Source of the DNA: Mesorhabditis belari
Taxonomy: Eukaryota; Nematoda; Chromadorea; Rhabditida; Rhabditidae
Length of the DNA: 64,000 nucleotides
Reading direction: 5' to 3'
Assembly: GCA_958450365.1 (NCBI GenBank)
Contig: CAUEEP010000936.1
Coordinates: 1,611,001-1,675,000, forward strand
A program made the translations under genes and the position numbers. This document shows positions 31,380 through 43,427 of the stretch, one piece after another. Below the pieces are notes generated by a model that worked only from the letters and a program-made list of their open reading frames with translations, searched no databases and was not told where the DNA came from. Within the stretch, counting starts at the first letter, position 1. Every line of letters begins with the position of its first letter.

Positions 31380-31664
31380 TCAAAATTTTGCGTGATCTTT
31401 TTGGAAAATAATGGAGTGGATGAATATAAAATGAATTGTGGATGAATATAAAATGGCGGCGTCTTCGAACGAAACGGAAAAACACAAAAGAAGAGCTTTC
31501 AATTCGAAGGTATTCTCCATTAGTATCTTTTGCAAAAAACTAAACCATTCTTTTTTCTCAACTCTTTTCTGATACGCTAAAATTTCATCCCGATCTGACG
31601 CAGAGCTTTCGAGAGGCTTTATGAGAATAAATGCGATGAAGATGCTTACCGAAATAAGGCTCAA
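31380..31664 (-). CDS. Possible small secreted peptide
   Basis: A 94-codon minus-strand frame starts with a good signal-peptide pattern (MSLISVSIFIAFILIK, then ESSAS) followed by a charged stretch (SDRDEILAYQKRVEKKEW). The C-terminal third looks non-coding, so the true gene may splice earlier. It converges with the channel gene, ending about 300 bp from it. No family recognised; it may be chance. Confidence 0.3.
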   Translation of the reverse strand: MSLISVSIFIAFILIKPLESSASDRDEILAYQKRVEKKEWFSFLQKILMENTFELKALLLCFSVSFEDAAILYSSTIHFIFIHSIIFQKDHAKF

Positions 31665-32176
31665 ATCAATAACGATTCGAGTTCTACGATGCTATTAGGT
31701 TGGCAACTTAATAATGACGCGTTTATGTAACAAATCATTTATTTCCAAAAGACACAAAAGAAGAGCTTTCAATTCGAAAGGTATTAGTATCTATGACATC
31801 TTCCATTAGTATCTATGACTTCTTCCATTAGTTTCTATCCCTTCTTCCATTAGTATCTATGACATCTTCCATTAGTATCTATAACTTCTTCCATTAGCAT
31901 CTATCACTTTCTGACTGTTTTAATCTCGGAAACCTATCTATAACTATCGTTAAAGAATACAATCTCAAACGGTGATCCTTGAATAATGTCTTCCTCTCTA
32001 ATATTCTCAAACAAAAACTATTAGATAACTAGTTTTTCCAACTTCTGACTAATTAAAAATGTTAGATAATCGAATATCTAATCATTTGAGCAATCTAATC
32101 CTGAAATAACAAATGAGAAAGTACTAATATAACAGATAAAACCCTTGACTACATCTCAATCATCCCAACTTTTAAG
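31665..32176. repeat. Short tandem repeat and spacer before the lectin exons
   Basis: TATTAGGTTGGCAACTTAAT at 31694 looks like a mariner-type left end with no partner seen. A tandem repeat of about 20 bp (CTTCCATTAGTATCTATGAC) covers 31795-31905. Nothing else recognised. Confidence 0.6.
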
Positions 32177-33193
32177 GCATGTATTCTTTTTGATTCTTCA
32201 AAGAATGGAGTCTGGAGAGCCACTAATTGCTCAGAAACTCACCCATCTGTTTGCCAGTCCGGTAAATTTTTGCCAAACATCTTTTTTAAACTTGAAAACC
32301 TAGATCCTCTTCCTTGTCCAGAACAAGACGAGCTTGTTAATGACAAATGCTACAGCTACTCCTTTGACAATGACAATTACGAGGTAACTTTTTTGCCAAA
32401 CCTGAAAGCTTTCGTGTTTTTTAGATCGCCAATAACTATTGCCAACGAAAACTATATGATCTTGTAAGCATTTTGTCTCAAGAGGAGCAAGATTTCATCT
32501 TCCGTATGTTTTCATTAACTTTTTAAACGCTTTGGACTAGAAAAGAAAGCATTTATTTTATTTGAAATACTAGAACGAGCTTCGGGCTGAGATTAGTTTA
32601 GGTTATTTTTATTTATCGAGTTTTGTGGTTTGATTTTGAACAACTCAAGTCAATCCTCACTTCTATTATCTGATTGCTAATCGATTCTAAAACGGGCTTT
32701 ATTCAAAAGCTACATAGATAATCATGAGCAAGTCTTTCTTTTCTTTCTTCAAAAAGTTTACTTTGCATAGCTCTACTCCTGAAAGTGTCACCAATTCAGG
32801 AACCTCGTCGTTGACCATTACCTGGCTTGGAATTCGTCTAATTGATGGGAAATGGCAGTGGTCGATTAACGGTGAAATGGTCGAGGTTGTTTAGAATCTC
32901 CCTGACTCAACAAACCCTTTCTTTTCAGGCATCTTTCACTAATTGGGAGAACAATGTGATGCCAAATGACCCGAAAAAGGTTTGAGGATGAAAAGTTTTG
33001 ATTAAATAAAAGGAATAGACTCTCAAGCCTTGCCAGCCTCGGTTTTATCCTTTTAGACATGTGCCGTTTTTGATGGATGGGCGAATGGAGTGTGGAGAGC
33101 CGTCGATTGCAACCAACAATATCGTTCGATTTGCAAAACGGGTACGAACCTTTTTGTTGATTTCGTTTGGCTTTAGTTAAGCTCGGCTTTTAA
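32177..33193 (+). CDS. C-type lectin domain protein, 5' part missing
   Basis: Exons 32177-32261, 32304-32383, 32425-32503, 32800-32885, 32929-32979, 33057-33141 and 33177-33193 (TAA). The first exon encodes the end of one lectin domain (CILFDSSKNGVWRATNC, then VCQS). The rest encode a complete second domain: CPEQDELVNDKCYSYS, NNYCQRKLYDLVSILSQEEQ, ITWLGIRLIDGKWQWS, FTNWENN, CAVFDGWANGVWRAVDC and SICKT. Conserved cysteines and the WLG core are present, but EPN and WND calcium-binding motifs are not, so sugar binding is doubtful. The acceptor at 32800 was chosen over one at 32761 on codon phase. No exons for the N-terminal half of the first domain are seen upstream, so the gene is truncated or starts in a distant exon. 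Confidence 0.75.
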
Positions 33194-33940
33194 GCTGATG
33201 ACTTCAACTTTGATACCTTTTAGTCAAGCCTACTGTTAAGGGAAAGGATTTGAAGTTTGAAATGAACTTTTAGTTAAAACCTGTCAATAGTGAATTGTCA
33301 ATTCCAAGAGCTTTCAGATGCCTACCATCCACCAAATTGACGTTAAAGAGTGAGAAAGCAACAATTCTATAAAGGATTTTCAAAATCTTTTTCGATTTCA
33401 TGTTTCTGACCGATATGACGTAAATAAATCTGATAAAATCTACATCCAATTTCAGAAATTCATTTGCGAAAGCGTCTTCTTTCGATAAAACGCAATAATT
33501 GACTTCTAATAAACGAGTTTCACCCAATTCTAATTGATCTAAAGAATTTTATATATGAACTAAACTCTAAACCACGCAAATCAATATATTGATAACTCCA
33601 ATATCATTCACCAACAACTTTACCAAGCTTTTAGTAAAGTTGTTGTATCTCGAATTGCACAAAACAGGATGCAGCCCAATCTGGGACCTGAGCTATGGCC
33701 GAAACGAAAAAATGGTGAGGAAATCATCGAAGTTGATCAATCACGAAACGTTTCCTCTTGAATGTGCTTTAGAAAGTTCTCATTTGTCTTTGAATTGTTT
33801 TCTTTCGTTCTCGAAAACGTATCTAAATGGAAATTATCGGAAAATTTTGAGCGAATTTCTTCGAAGTTTAGTGGTTCCCCTTAATGGTTCAGTGGTTCAA
33901 AGTGAGCATCAAATTTAGTGGGGAATGCAATTTTTGAATG
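33194..33940. other. No gene recognised
   Basis: AT-rich. A 109-codon plus frame (33589-33918) includes KMVRKSSKLINHETFPLEC but has no recognisable domain and no supporting splice structure; left unannotated. Confidence 0.3.
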
Positions 33941-33949
33941 CAATTATTT

Positions 33950-34690
33950 TCAATTTTTTTCTAAATACTGACGATCAAAGATCGCAAGCTTAAAGACGAA
34001 AAAAAAGACATTTATTATCATTTGGGATCTCTTGAAATTCATTCAGGACATCCGCTAAAGTAGAAAAAGCGGATATAAATTGATATCATGATTCGTCAAA
34101 GACGGAAAAAAGCGTCATTTCAGAGCTCTCAAATCTCCTTATCGGGAACTTCTTTTTAGCACAAATGTTTCTGAGAAATTATTTCAGATGTTTGGTTTTT
34201 GGGAGAATCATTACATTAAAAACATTGGTGGTATTGATAAAGAAATCTTGTCTCTTGTTTTTAAAACAATTGTTTGGGGCTTATTTGTAAAGAAATCTAC
34301 AAAACATGCAAAGAAAAGCTCACAGGAAAACGAATCTTTTTACTATTGATTATTTAGCTTAAGTGATAAGAGATGACTTATAACAATGTAAACTCTCGCT
34401 TTTCTTATTCTAATTGCAATTTTGTATTCTAAGACTGAATCCTTTTGATGCCCAAACGTTTTTTGAAAAATATTTCTAGTTTAAATTTGAAATTTGGGCG
34501 AAAGGGCGAAAGCAGCAAAGAAAAAAGACTGATTGGCGTCATGATTACGATCCTTTGATCGTAATAACGTATTTGACGTCGTATTTGATGCCAATCGCCA
34601 ATCCTTGGATTTCTCATCACTTTTCGTGCGTTCCTTTTAAACTTTCGCCTTTCGCCCAATCAAAGCATCGTCTCAAAAACCCCTCTTCAA
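33950..34690. repeat. Segmental duplicate, inverted copy at 56235-56785
   Basis: Shared stretches include GATCAAAGATCGCAAGC versus its complement near 56740, AAGAGATCCCAAATGA, AAGTGATAAGAGATGACTTAT and GGGCGAAAGGGCGAAAGCAG. The two lie in opposite orientation 22 kb apart. The short frames on either copy are probably not genes. Confidence 0.65.
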
Positions 34691-34833
34691 CGCTAGCATT
34701 TAAAAAGTTTGAGGTATAAGTCTACTCTCAAGCAAACGCTCATATCACCAGTACTTTTGCTTCTACCCGCTTAAGTATCAAATTAAAGTAGAGAAGATGG
34801 GTGATTTTTTGAGCTATCACCCAAGTTTGAGGT

Positions 34834-35799
34834 TTGAATTTGATGTGGTCCAAGTCTCGCCATCCGCTTCATTCTCTGCCATTGCCAAGAAATCCGCCTC
34901 AGTTTTTCAATCCTGATTTGTCGTTATCTAAGAAGTTGAGAGAAGAATATCATCTGTTCATAACATTTCACCGAACAAAATCCTCCAGGATTTTGAAAAA
35001 AAACTTATCCTTTTCTTTCTAACAACATACAGGTTAGCACGCAATTACGTAATTACACTCTATTTTAGAAATAACTCCTCGCTGAATTGTACATCGACAA
35101 AATGACAACAAGTTTATCTAAAATTGACGCAATTTTTCTACGGTAAATCCTTTGGGTTTTTCAATGATTTCATTTTCCGTTTTTTTTTGTTTTTTTAAAT
35201 TTTTTTTTTTTTAGTTTTCATGTTTTTTAAAAAGGGTGGGGGGGGGTGTTTTTTTTTGGAGTTTATTTGGTTTGGGGGGGAAAAAAGGGTTTTGTTTTTT
35301 TTAAAATTTTTTTAAAGCAATATTTTTATTTAATCGATTAATCGAAAGTTGTTTTTTTTATGTTTTAATCTGAAATACACTGACCTGGTTGCGAGAAGAG
35401 TTTTAGAATGTGAAGCACAAGAAAGGGAAAACAGATCCAACACTTCTATATTCATCTTTTCAATGGTGATAGTGATCGGACTTTTCTAGAATCCCACCAA
35501 AGTGATGCTACTCGAAACTTGCTAGTGAAACGCAATGCTAGTGCTAGTGCTAGTGCTAGTCTAAACTGCAATAGTGACCGGAACCCTTGAAATGTTAACC
35601 ACGTTTCACCATGTTCAATGTTTTTCTAGTTACTGATTATTTGGAACAGACAAAATCTTGGCTTAGACTAAAAACCGAAGATGTACAGTTAAAGCATTTC
35701 AACATTCTAACTGAATTGAATCGTTATAATCAAAAACCGAGCGTTGTCGCCGATCAAAAACGATCGCCGAACAATCTCTCCAAGTTTTTCATTATCTAA
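34834..35799 (+). other. Possible decayed exons and a homopolymer-distorted block
   Basis: A frame at 35611-35799 (TDYLEQTKSWLRLKTEDVQ and following, ending TAA) has codon use like an exon and follows a CTAG acceptor; an open stretch at 34834-35022 may be related. Between them, 35150-35330 is full of long T and G runs that look like poor consensus. No product is recognised. Confidence 0.25.
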
Positions 35800-36731
35800 C
35801 AACCCCATTTTCTTTTGTATTTTTTGTAAGACTTGAGATTAACCATTCTTAAGAATTCAAATTCTGTATTTTGAAAAAGTTAAATTTTTGTCACTCAAAT
35901 TCATAAAATAAAAGTTGTCAAAAAATGTGCTTTACAAAATCTTAAAAAGTAGGCATTCTTTGCATCTTATAAGTTGTCGGTTATTGACAAAATCAGCTAA
36001 GAAAGAGAAAGAAAGAAACAAGAAAAGCAATTCCATATTTTACATTTCACACACTTTAAGCTCAAGCTCAAAAGTTTTTTGATAAAAAGCCAAAGCAAAA
36101 AAAGAGACTTTTCACATAGATTAAACCTAAGCGTTATCTTAATAAAATCTAATAAAATAGAAGCAAAGGAAATTCGTGCCTTTCCCTAGTTAGAATATCA
36201 AAAATTAGTCGAGAAATATCCCGCGCACATTCCTCTCGTTTTCGTGACTATTAGCGGCTAATTTCTGTGGCGTTTTGTTCGCCATTGCCGATTCTATTTT
36301 ATGCACTCAAATTCATAAAATAAAAGTTGTCAAAAAGTGTGCTTTACCAAAACTTAAAAAACAGGCATTCTTTGCATCTTATAAGTTGTCGATTATTGAC
36401 AAAATCAGCTAAGAAAGAGAAAGAAAGAAACAAGCAAAGTGAAATGACCTTGAGAAGTTGATCAGGCTAGAAAAGTGGTCACCTTTTTTTGACAAAAAAT
36501 GAGCCTGATAAAGAAAGATTGAGAGTAGAAAAGGTTTTCCCGGAATTGGATCCTTGAAACTCGGCGAAATATACACTTTCTCAGTTAACTTGTCTCTAAC
36601 TGATCGATCTAGCTAGGCTACCCTTTGATAGATCTGTGCTCACCATTGCCTATTTTTACTTGCTCTTTAAATTCATCTAATTATTTCGGAATTGAAGATT
36701 CTTTGAAGATTCAAAAGATACTTTCCAAAAG

Positions 36732-37016
36732 ATGCTAAAAGAAAGTAACAATATTGACTTTGAAAAAGCCCTCCTAATTGGAGAAGGTGGTTTCGGAACC
36801 GTTTATCATTTCGACAAAGAAAACCCGTGAGTTTAAAAGAGATTAAAACCAGTTATTATTTCTTTAAGAACTTTTTTAAATGAAAGATTAGACTTCGAAA
36901 AACCTTAAAATAATTTTTTTGAGAGGGGGAAAAATATTTAAATATATTTTTTTTATATTTTTTTCAAAAAATTTTTTTTTTTTTTTTTTATTTGGTGTTT
37001 TTAAAAATTTTAAATT

Positions 37017-37068
<52 letters not shown>

Positions 37069-37243
37069 ATCCCTACTTCCCCCCTTCCTCGGGGGGAGTT
37101 ATGTTTATTTTGGGGGGTGGAGGGCCCCCCCCCGGAGCACCAAAAAAAATTGGAAAAAAAATGGAAGGAAAATTAGGAAAAAATTCCCAAAAACAAACCC
37201 CAAAGAGAGGAAAACAAAAAAAAAAAAAAAAAAAAAAAAAACC

Positions 37244-37306
<63 letters not shown>

Positions 37307-37354
37307 AAAAAAACCCCAAAACCCAAAACAAAAAAAAAAAACAACAACGCGAAG

Positions 37355-37440
<86 letters not shown>

Positions 37441-37530
37441 AAAAAAAATAAAAAAAAAAAAAAAAGAAAAAAAAAAGGGAAAAAAAAAAAAAAAAAAAAA
37501 TTTAAAAAAAAAAAAGAAAAAAAAAATAAA

Positions 37531-37626
<96 letters not shown>

Positions 37627-37690
37627 AAAAAAAAAAAAAATAAAAAATATAAAAAAAAAAATTAAATTTAAAAAAATATTTTTAATTTAA

Positions 37691-37789
<99 letters not shown>

Positions 37790-37969
37790 AAAAAAAAAAA
37801 AAAAAAAAAAAAAATAAAAAAAAAAAAAAAATTAAAAAAAAAAGAAAATAAATTTTATAAAAGAAAAAAATTTTTAATTCTTGGGGTGGGGGGGGATTTC
37901 TTGGGGGGAGGTGGGGGGTGCGCGGGCGCCCGAAGGGGAACAAGGACCCAAAAAAAAAAAGGAAAAAGA

Positions 37970-38024
<55 letters not shown>

Positions 38025-38109
38025 AAAAAAAAAAAAAAAAAAAAAAAATAAAAAAACAAAATTTTATAAAAAAAAAAAAATATAAAAAAAAAATAAAAAA
38101 AAAAAAATA

Positions 38110-38164
<55 letters not shown>

Positions 38165-38184
38165 AAAAAAAAAGGGGGGGGGGG

Positions 38185-38215
<31 letters not shown>

Positions 38216-38221
38216 AAAAAG

Positions 38222-38267
<46 letters not shown>

Positions 38268-41200
38268 GCGCATTCATAACTGGACAATCCAATAAAAACA
38301 CAACTAAAGCTCAACTAAAAAACTCAAACTATTTCTTGTTGACTCAGGCTTAAAATTTTATATCAAATAAAAAGGTTTACCATTTCATCTAACCTTGATA
38401 TCTCTAGCTGATCGACCTGGTTCTAGCTAGGCTACCCTTTGATAGATCTGTGCTGACAGACAGATCTGTGCTGACAGACAGATCTGTGCTGACAGACAGA
38501 TCTGTGCTGACAGATAGATCTGTGCTGACAGATAGATCTGTGCTGACAGATAGATCTGTGCACGATTGCTGACAGAACAACACTTAAAAATTGCTCTAGT
38601 TTGTCTAAAAAACCCTCTAAATTCTTTATTGCCTAATTATTTAAGAAAAATGAAAAGGAAATTTGTATTCAACAATAGTCTGCATAAGTTTCTCATGTTC
38701 TTTTCTACAAAAGAAGATTTCCAGATCGTATGTGGTAAAATTGATAAAATGCGACACGAAAGGCTTGAAAAGTTATCAAACCGAATGGGAGATTCTGAAA
38801 AAGCTAAAACACGAGCATATTGTAAAACCATTGTGGACAAAAGAGATCATCTTTGATCGCCGTCTGGCTTTTGCTATTGGAATGGAGTATTGTGAGAGGG
38901 AATCTTTAGATAAAAGTGAGTTTATCAAAAAAAAAACCCTATAAATTAAGTAATAGAAAAGCTTTCATTGCTCTAGTAATTGTTTTTCTAGTCATTCACA
39001 ACTCCACTTTCATCTATTCGATGCGAACCGTGACTGTTTGGGCGGAGAACATTTTTGGGGCTCTTGCGTATCTCGTTGAAGAGCACAATATTGTCCATCG
39101 TGATATTAAACCAAACAAGTCACTTTTTTTCTTTTTATTTATGAAGAAAAGGTTTAGCATTTTGGTCAAAGCAAACTTCTCAGTGAAACTCGGAGATTTC
39201 GGCTGTGCAAAAGAAGTCGAAGAGACTTGTGTGGATAGGTCTCTAGCCGGCACTTGCCGCTACATGAGTCCACCAGATGGGCTACCTAAAGTTAATTTTT
39301 GTTGTTGTTGTTTCCGCTAAAGTTTGATCTAAAAGAAGAGTTTTGATTTCATTATCTAACAAAGTATCTAACATTATCCATAAGTAAAAGAAATCACTAG
39401 CCTTTCTCTTTCTCTAGCCACAAACCAACGATTAGCCGAGCTGAGTTGGTTACCGTCGTCCATTGCTTACCATTAGAACGACATGTCTTGTCATTCTATT
39501 TTTTCAATACCCCCTATTCTATTTGATTCTATTCTAATTCTATTTCTAATTCTATTTCTAATTCTATTTGAGCACAAATACAAATTTTAAACTCAAATTA
39601 AGAAGTTCAATTTCAAAAAATGGGTTGTCGTTCTAATACAGCATTTACGGTAACCAACGTCGGGCTCGGCTAATCGTTGCTTTGGGATAATTTGGGAGAT
39701 TTGACGAGTCCACCCTGTACGGCTATTGTTTGGGATCACCAGGGAAAACGGATATTTAAAGGGGAGGAAAAGCTCGAGCATTGAGTTCAATGCTTACAAA
39801 ATCTTATTAAAAAAAAATTATATGACAACTAAGCTAACTGGTAATCAGGTTCAGATCTCCTCGGCTAGTTTGCTTAGAATTATTAGCCCATGTAAAGTTT
39901 AAACATTTTAAAGCCTTAAAAAACAACTTAAGAAGCGGTTTTTTTTATTGGTTTGTCCAGTTATGAATGCGTGTTTTTACTATTTTGTAAATTTCTCAAG
40001 ATATCGAACAGATGTATATGAGTGTTATATATCATTCGAAAGCTGAAGATCTCCTCTACATTTTGATATAAAAGTTTTTGAATTTGTTCAGCTTTTGGGA
40101 AATTGACTGCACAAAGGGAGAGGTTGTTTTCGAAAAAAACCCATTCCAGCTTAGCTAGTCCTCAAGTTTTATGGTGTAAAATAACCGCCCAGAAAAGAAA
40201 AGGAAAGTAAAGATGCTCTGAAATTGTTATATTTTTCAAAAAAAGTTGTATTGATAGCTCTATTTGCCAAATATCAAACGGTTAACTCAATTTGAGCGGA
40301 GTCAAAACTTGATCCAAAGGCGCCTTTCCATTTTTTGGCCACCTCTTCTTCTGTGCAGTCAATTTGCCCAAAAGCTGAACAAATTCAAAAACTTTTTATA
40401 TCAAAATGAGGAGAGGAGATCCTCAGCTTTCGAATAATACTCATATACAGGGTGCGGCAAAAGTTCGGAGCCGCTATAAAAACATTGCAGAAAATTTAGC
40501 TCACGCTTTTTTTTGTGTCTGGTATACTTTTTTTCCTTTTTTCGAGTATAGTTAAGGTGATTTGTTACAAAAATTTTCTTTTTAGGAGCAAAATTCGTAA
40601 GAATGAACGCCAAAAAACGACGCGATGTGATTCTCGGATTATACCAAGGCGGAAAAAAATAGCCCGGAGATTGTAAAAATCACGAAATATCCAAAAAGCA
40701 CCGTCAACAAAGCAATTAAACGCTACAAGGAGATAAAGAACAACAAGGATCGCCCTCGAAGTGGTCGACCACCAACTGCCGTAACACCTACGAACATCAA
40801 CGAAATTCGCTTTCGAATTCGCCAAAACAAGCTGCGGTCGATGCGAAAGATGGGCAAACAGCTGAAAATTAGCCCTCGAAGCGTTGGAATGATTGTTAAA
40901 GGGAAACTAAGATTCTTTAGCTACAAATTGGCCAAAGCACACGTCTTGAGCGTCAATCCTAGAAGAAACAAAAGCGTCTAGCAAAGAAGATGGTGCGCTT
41001 GGTGGCGACTGGCCTACTTGAGAGGATCCTCTTCACAGATGAAAAGATTTTTTTCTATCCAGTCATTGCACAACCGCCAAAATGATAGATAACTTCTCAA
41101 AAGGGGTCTGAAGAACACATTTGCGGCAAATTTGATGGTTAGAAAGCATTTTTCAGCTTCGATTATGGTGTGTGGAGGTATGTGTGCTACAAGCAAGACA

Positions 41201-42557
41201 CCGCCTGTTTTTTTTGGACAGAAACGTCAAGATGAATGCTAAAAACTGCCAACAACCGATATTAAAAGATGTCTTGAAACATTGGGCAACAAATCACTTT
41301 GGACAAGCTGATTTTTCCCTGCAACAGGACTGGGCTCCGGCGCATGGTGCTCACTCAACTCTCAACGTTTGCGCTCAGTTGTTTCTAGGCTTTTGGGATA
41401 AGACCATTTGGCCTTCAAATTCGCCAGATCTTAATCCCCTCGATTACTCCGTTTGGGCTATTTTGGAAGGCAAGATCTCGATGAAGACGTATCAAACAGT
41501 GGATGCTTTAAAATCTGCTCTGAAACGAGTCTGGGATGAAATAACTGTTTAAGCGTGCGCCACCATTGTGAGGAACTTCCCAAAGCGTTTAACGAGGTGT
41601 ATCGAAGCGGATGATGGAAATTTCGAGCATTTGTTATAAGTTATTTGTTGTTATGATTCGAATAAAGAATTTGTTATTAATTTTGAACTTTTTAAAGCGA
41701 GTTTTTAAACCTTTAACTACCTTAAGAAGCGGCTCCGAACTGCCGCACCCTGTATATCTTTTTTTTGATTTCGGTATCTTGAGAAATTTAAAAAATAGTA
41801 AAAAACGCGCATTCATAACTGGACGACCCAATACATTATAGGTATCAAATTTTCGAGTTTTAATTTATAAAAAAACTCATAGAAACAATTTGCATCCATG
41901 AATACAGTTCCTTTACTCACTTGTACTTGTGGTGTCCCGGGCATCTTTAATTTTCTTTTCTGGGCGGTTATTTTACACCATAAAACTTGAGGAATAGCTA
42001 AGCTGGAATGGGGTTTTTTTTTCGAAAACCACCTCTCCCTTTGTGCAGTCAATTTCCCAAAAAGTTAAATGAATTCAAAAACTTTTTATATCAAAATGTA
42101 GAGGAGATCTTCAGCTTTCGAATGATATATAACACTCATTTAAAATTTGATTAAGCTCTCGCATCGAAACGACGTTTATGCAGTGGGTTTGGTGGTATGG
42201 GAGATGATCGAAAGATGGTAACAAATAACTTTATTCTTTTTATAATCAAAAAATTCAGTAAAGTTTGGAGTGAGTACAATCAAGAAGGCGTTTTTGACTT
42301 GGGTCGATTCCATAGGGGAGTTATTGAGAGAAAAGTCGTTCAACTTACTCCACCAAAATGTGCTCAAGTCGATGTGCAACGAGCGGTGGTGGCGTGTACT
42401 CGCTTCAACAATAATCATCGACCGACTGCAGCAGAGATGCATCAACGATTTATTTGTTGGAACAAGGTTTGCACAAATTTTTGAATTTGAATTATGCAAG
42501 GTTTTCAACAAATTCTTGACTATAAATCAGACATTTTCAAAGCATTTAAAGGCATGA
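36732..42557 (+). CDS. Protein kinase, seven exons, catalytic motifs intact (TAK1/TKL-like)
   Basis: Exons 36732-36826, 38725-38915, 38992-39118, 39158-39290, 42156-42217, 42259-42466 and 42531-42557 are all in phase and give 280 residues, essentially one kinase domain. Glycine loop GEGGFG at 17-22; beta3 lysine K37 (YVVKLIK); helix C in EWEILKKL; HRDIKPNN with H131 and D133; DFG at 151-153. The APE site reads SPP. Later come NDVYAVGLVVWEM and the subdomain XI arginine in NNNHRPTAAEM. The stretch YSMRTVTVWAENIFGALAYL recalls the helix E region of TAK1-like MAP3Ks. It should be an active cytosolic kinase; substrate unknown. Intron 1 contains the poly(A) tract, intron 4 (2.87 kb) nested transposons. 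It is paralogous to the gene at 59790-64000, sharing YSM-TV-W and ALAYL. Confidence 0.85.
36900..38275. other. Poly(A) / homopolymer tract in kinase intron 1
   Basis: About 1.3 kb of A runs broken by short G and T runs. Lysine- and phenylalanine-rich frames here are meaningless. The mixture of clean A, G and C homopolymers (also at 35150-35330) suggests error-prone consensus over a low-complexity region. Its right border is an element terminus at 38266-38292. Confidence 0.8.
38266..38292. mobile_element. Right terminus of a TTGGTTTGTCCAG-type element
   Basis: CGCGCATTCATAACTGGACA followed by ATCCAA and TA matches the right end of 39948-41831. The left partner is not visible; the poly(A) tract occupies the place of the interior. 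Confidence 0.55.
38455..38565. repeat. 18-bp tandem repeat
   Basis: Six units of GACAGATAGATCTGTGCT type, in kinase intron 1. Confidence 0.9.
40448..41752 (+). mobile_element. Tc1/mariner-superfamily transposon
   Basis: Inverted ends CAGGGTGCGGCA and TGCCGCACCCTG, extending to AGTTCGGAGCCGC, with TA on both sides (40446-40447, 41753-41754). Length 1305 bp is typical for an autonomous Tc1-like element. It encodes the damaged transposase described next. Confidence 0.85.
40603..41552 (+). pseudogene. Tc1-like transposase, frameshifted
   Basis: Starts MNAKKRRDVILGLYQGG. An extra A in an A run (near 40650) puts TAG in frame; the next frame continues SPEIVKITKYPKSTVNKAIK and DRPRSGRPPTAVTP (DNA-binding region). 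Further frame changes follow around 40980. The catalytic pieces are visible: LFTDEK near 41035, DWAPAHGA near 41330, and SPDLNPLDYSVW near 41430 with an aspartate as third residue, as in DD-D rather than DD-E families. It would not be produced as one protein. Confidence 0.75.
41834..42140. repeat. Relic of the 39948-41831 MITE family
   Basis: Positions 41950-42140 match the complement of 39985-40200 (TTCTGGGCGGTTATTTTACA, AAACTTTTTATATCAAAATG) but lack outer termini. It ends just before kinase exon 42156. Confidence 0.65.
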
Positions 42558-43427
42558 AAGCCCGTTCATCGTCGTGCAAACATTGAAAGAATCCTCAAAA
42601 AGCCAGTTTGTTATTGAGTTTTCAGATAAAAGAGGCCCAAAAAATGTCTTTTGTTAAAGTTTTTCTGTCAATCTAGGACCCAGACCGGTTTCTTTTTGAA
42701 GACGAGCTGGATCCGGACCGGTAAGGACCGACTTTTTCGGCTAAATGGTCTCCGGTTCGAATCGGTCTTGCTGTAAAATCAGCAGGTTCGAAAATCTGAA
42801 AGAGCCTGGACCTATCCGAATCGACGTGGCTCTAGAAACTCATGATCTTGCGAAATTTTGTAAGTCTCAAGACTTTGGGCGCAAGCCGGATCCTGGAAGA
42901 AATCTTGCGCTCTGCATAGCTGCGCAAGTGGGGTCCCGAAAGAAATCTTGCAAGTTGATAAGTCTCAAGGCAAGTCGTCAGCCAAAATCTTGTGAAATTT
43001 ATCTTGGAAAGTTTCGCAAGATTTTTTGGATGTCACAAGCCGATCAAATAAGGGACACGAACTTTTCACACAAGAGGGGACCACATAGATCAAAAAAATT
43101 GACCATCTCCAAATTTTGCTGAAACTATCCATATGCTGATGATCATAGCGCTGTTATTTTTTTGAAAATTTGCGTGTTTAGCTCAACTTTCAGTAGCTTT
43201 ATTGAAAATAAGCTTATTTTCAAAATCTAGAGACTTGAATCTGTGTCGTTTTAACACTTTTTGAACAATTTAAGATGTTTTTGAAGGTTTTACTCAAAAA
43301 GCCTCCAAATTTTGCTAGAATATTAATAGTATTTATCAGAAAGAGACATTGAAGTAGAGTAAGTAAACCGCTGAAATGTTCATTTGTGTTTTTATCATAG
43401 CTATCTGTTTAGAAAGACGCCTTTTGC
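42558..43427. other. Intergenic region, no gene recognised
   Basis: Includes a degenerate repeat (AAATCTTGCAAGT and AAGTCTCAAG motifs, 42850-43020) whose 125-codon plus frame has no recognisable features. The last 100 bp may be promoter of the gene at 43428. Confidence 0.3.

Larger units (their letters stand above)
39948..41831. mobile_element. Mariner-type MITE carrying a Tc1-like insertion, in kinase intron 4
   Basis: Ends TTGGTTTGTCCAGTTATGAA and TTCATAACTGGACGACCCAA, flanked by TA at 39946-39947 and 41832-41833. Its arms are long: 40000-40130 is nearly the complement of 40350-40445. A 1305-bp Tc1-like element sits at 40448-41752; without it the MITE is about 577 bp. Confidence 0.75.

Noticed and set aside
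33589..33918. 109-codon plus-strand frame
   Set aside because: No recognisable domain, no upstream regulatory or splice support; may be chance or a decayed exon.
36992..38353. Long lysine- or phenylalanine-rich frames on both strands
   Set aside because: They are translations of A and T homopolymers.
42745..43122. 125-codon plus-strand frame
   Set aside because: Contains degenerate CAAGTCTCAAG-type repeats and no domain or splice support.
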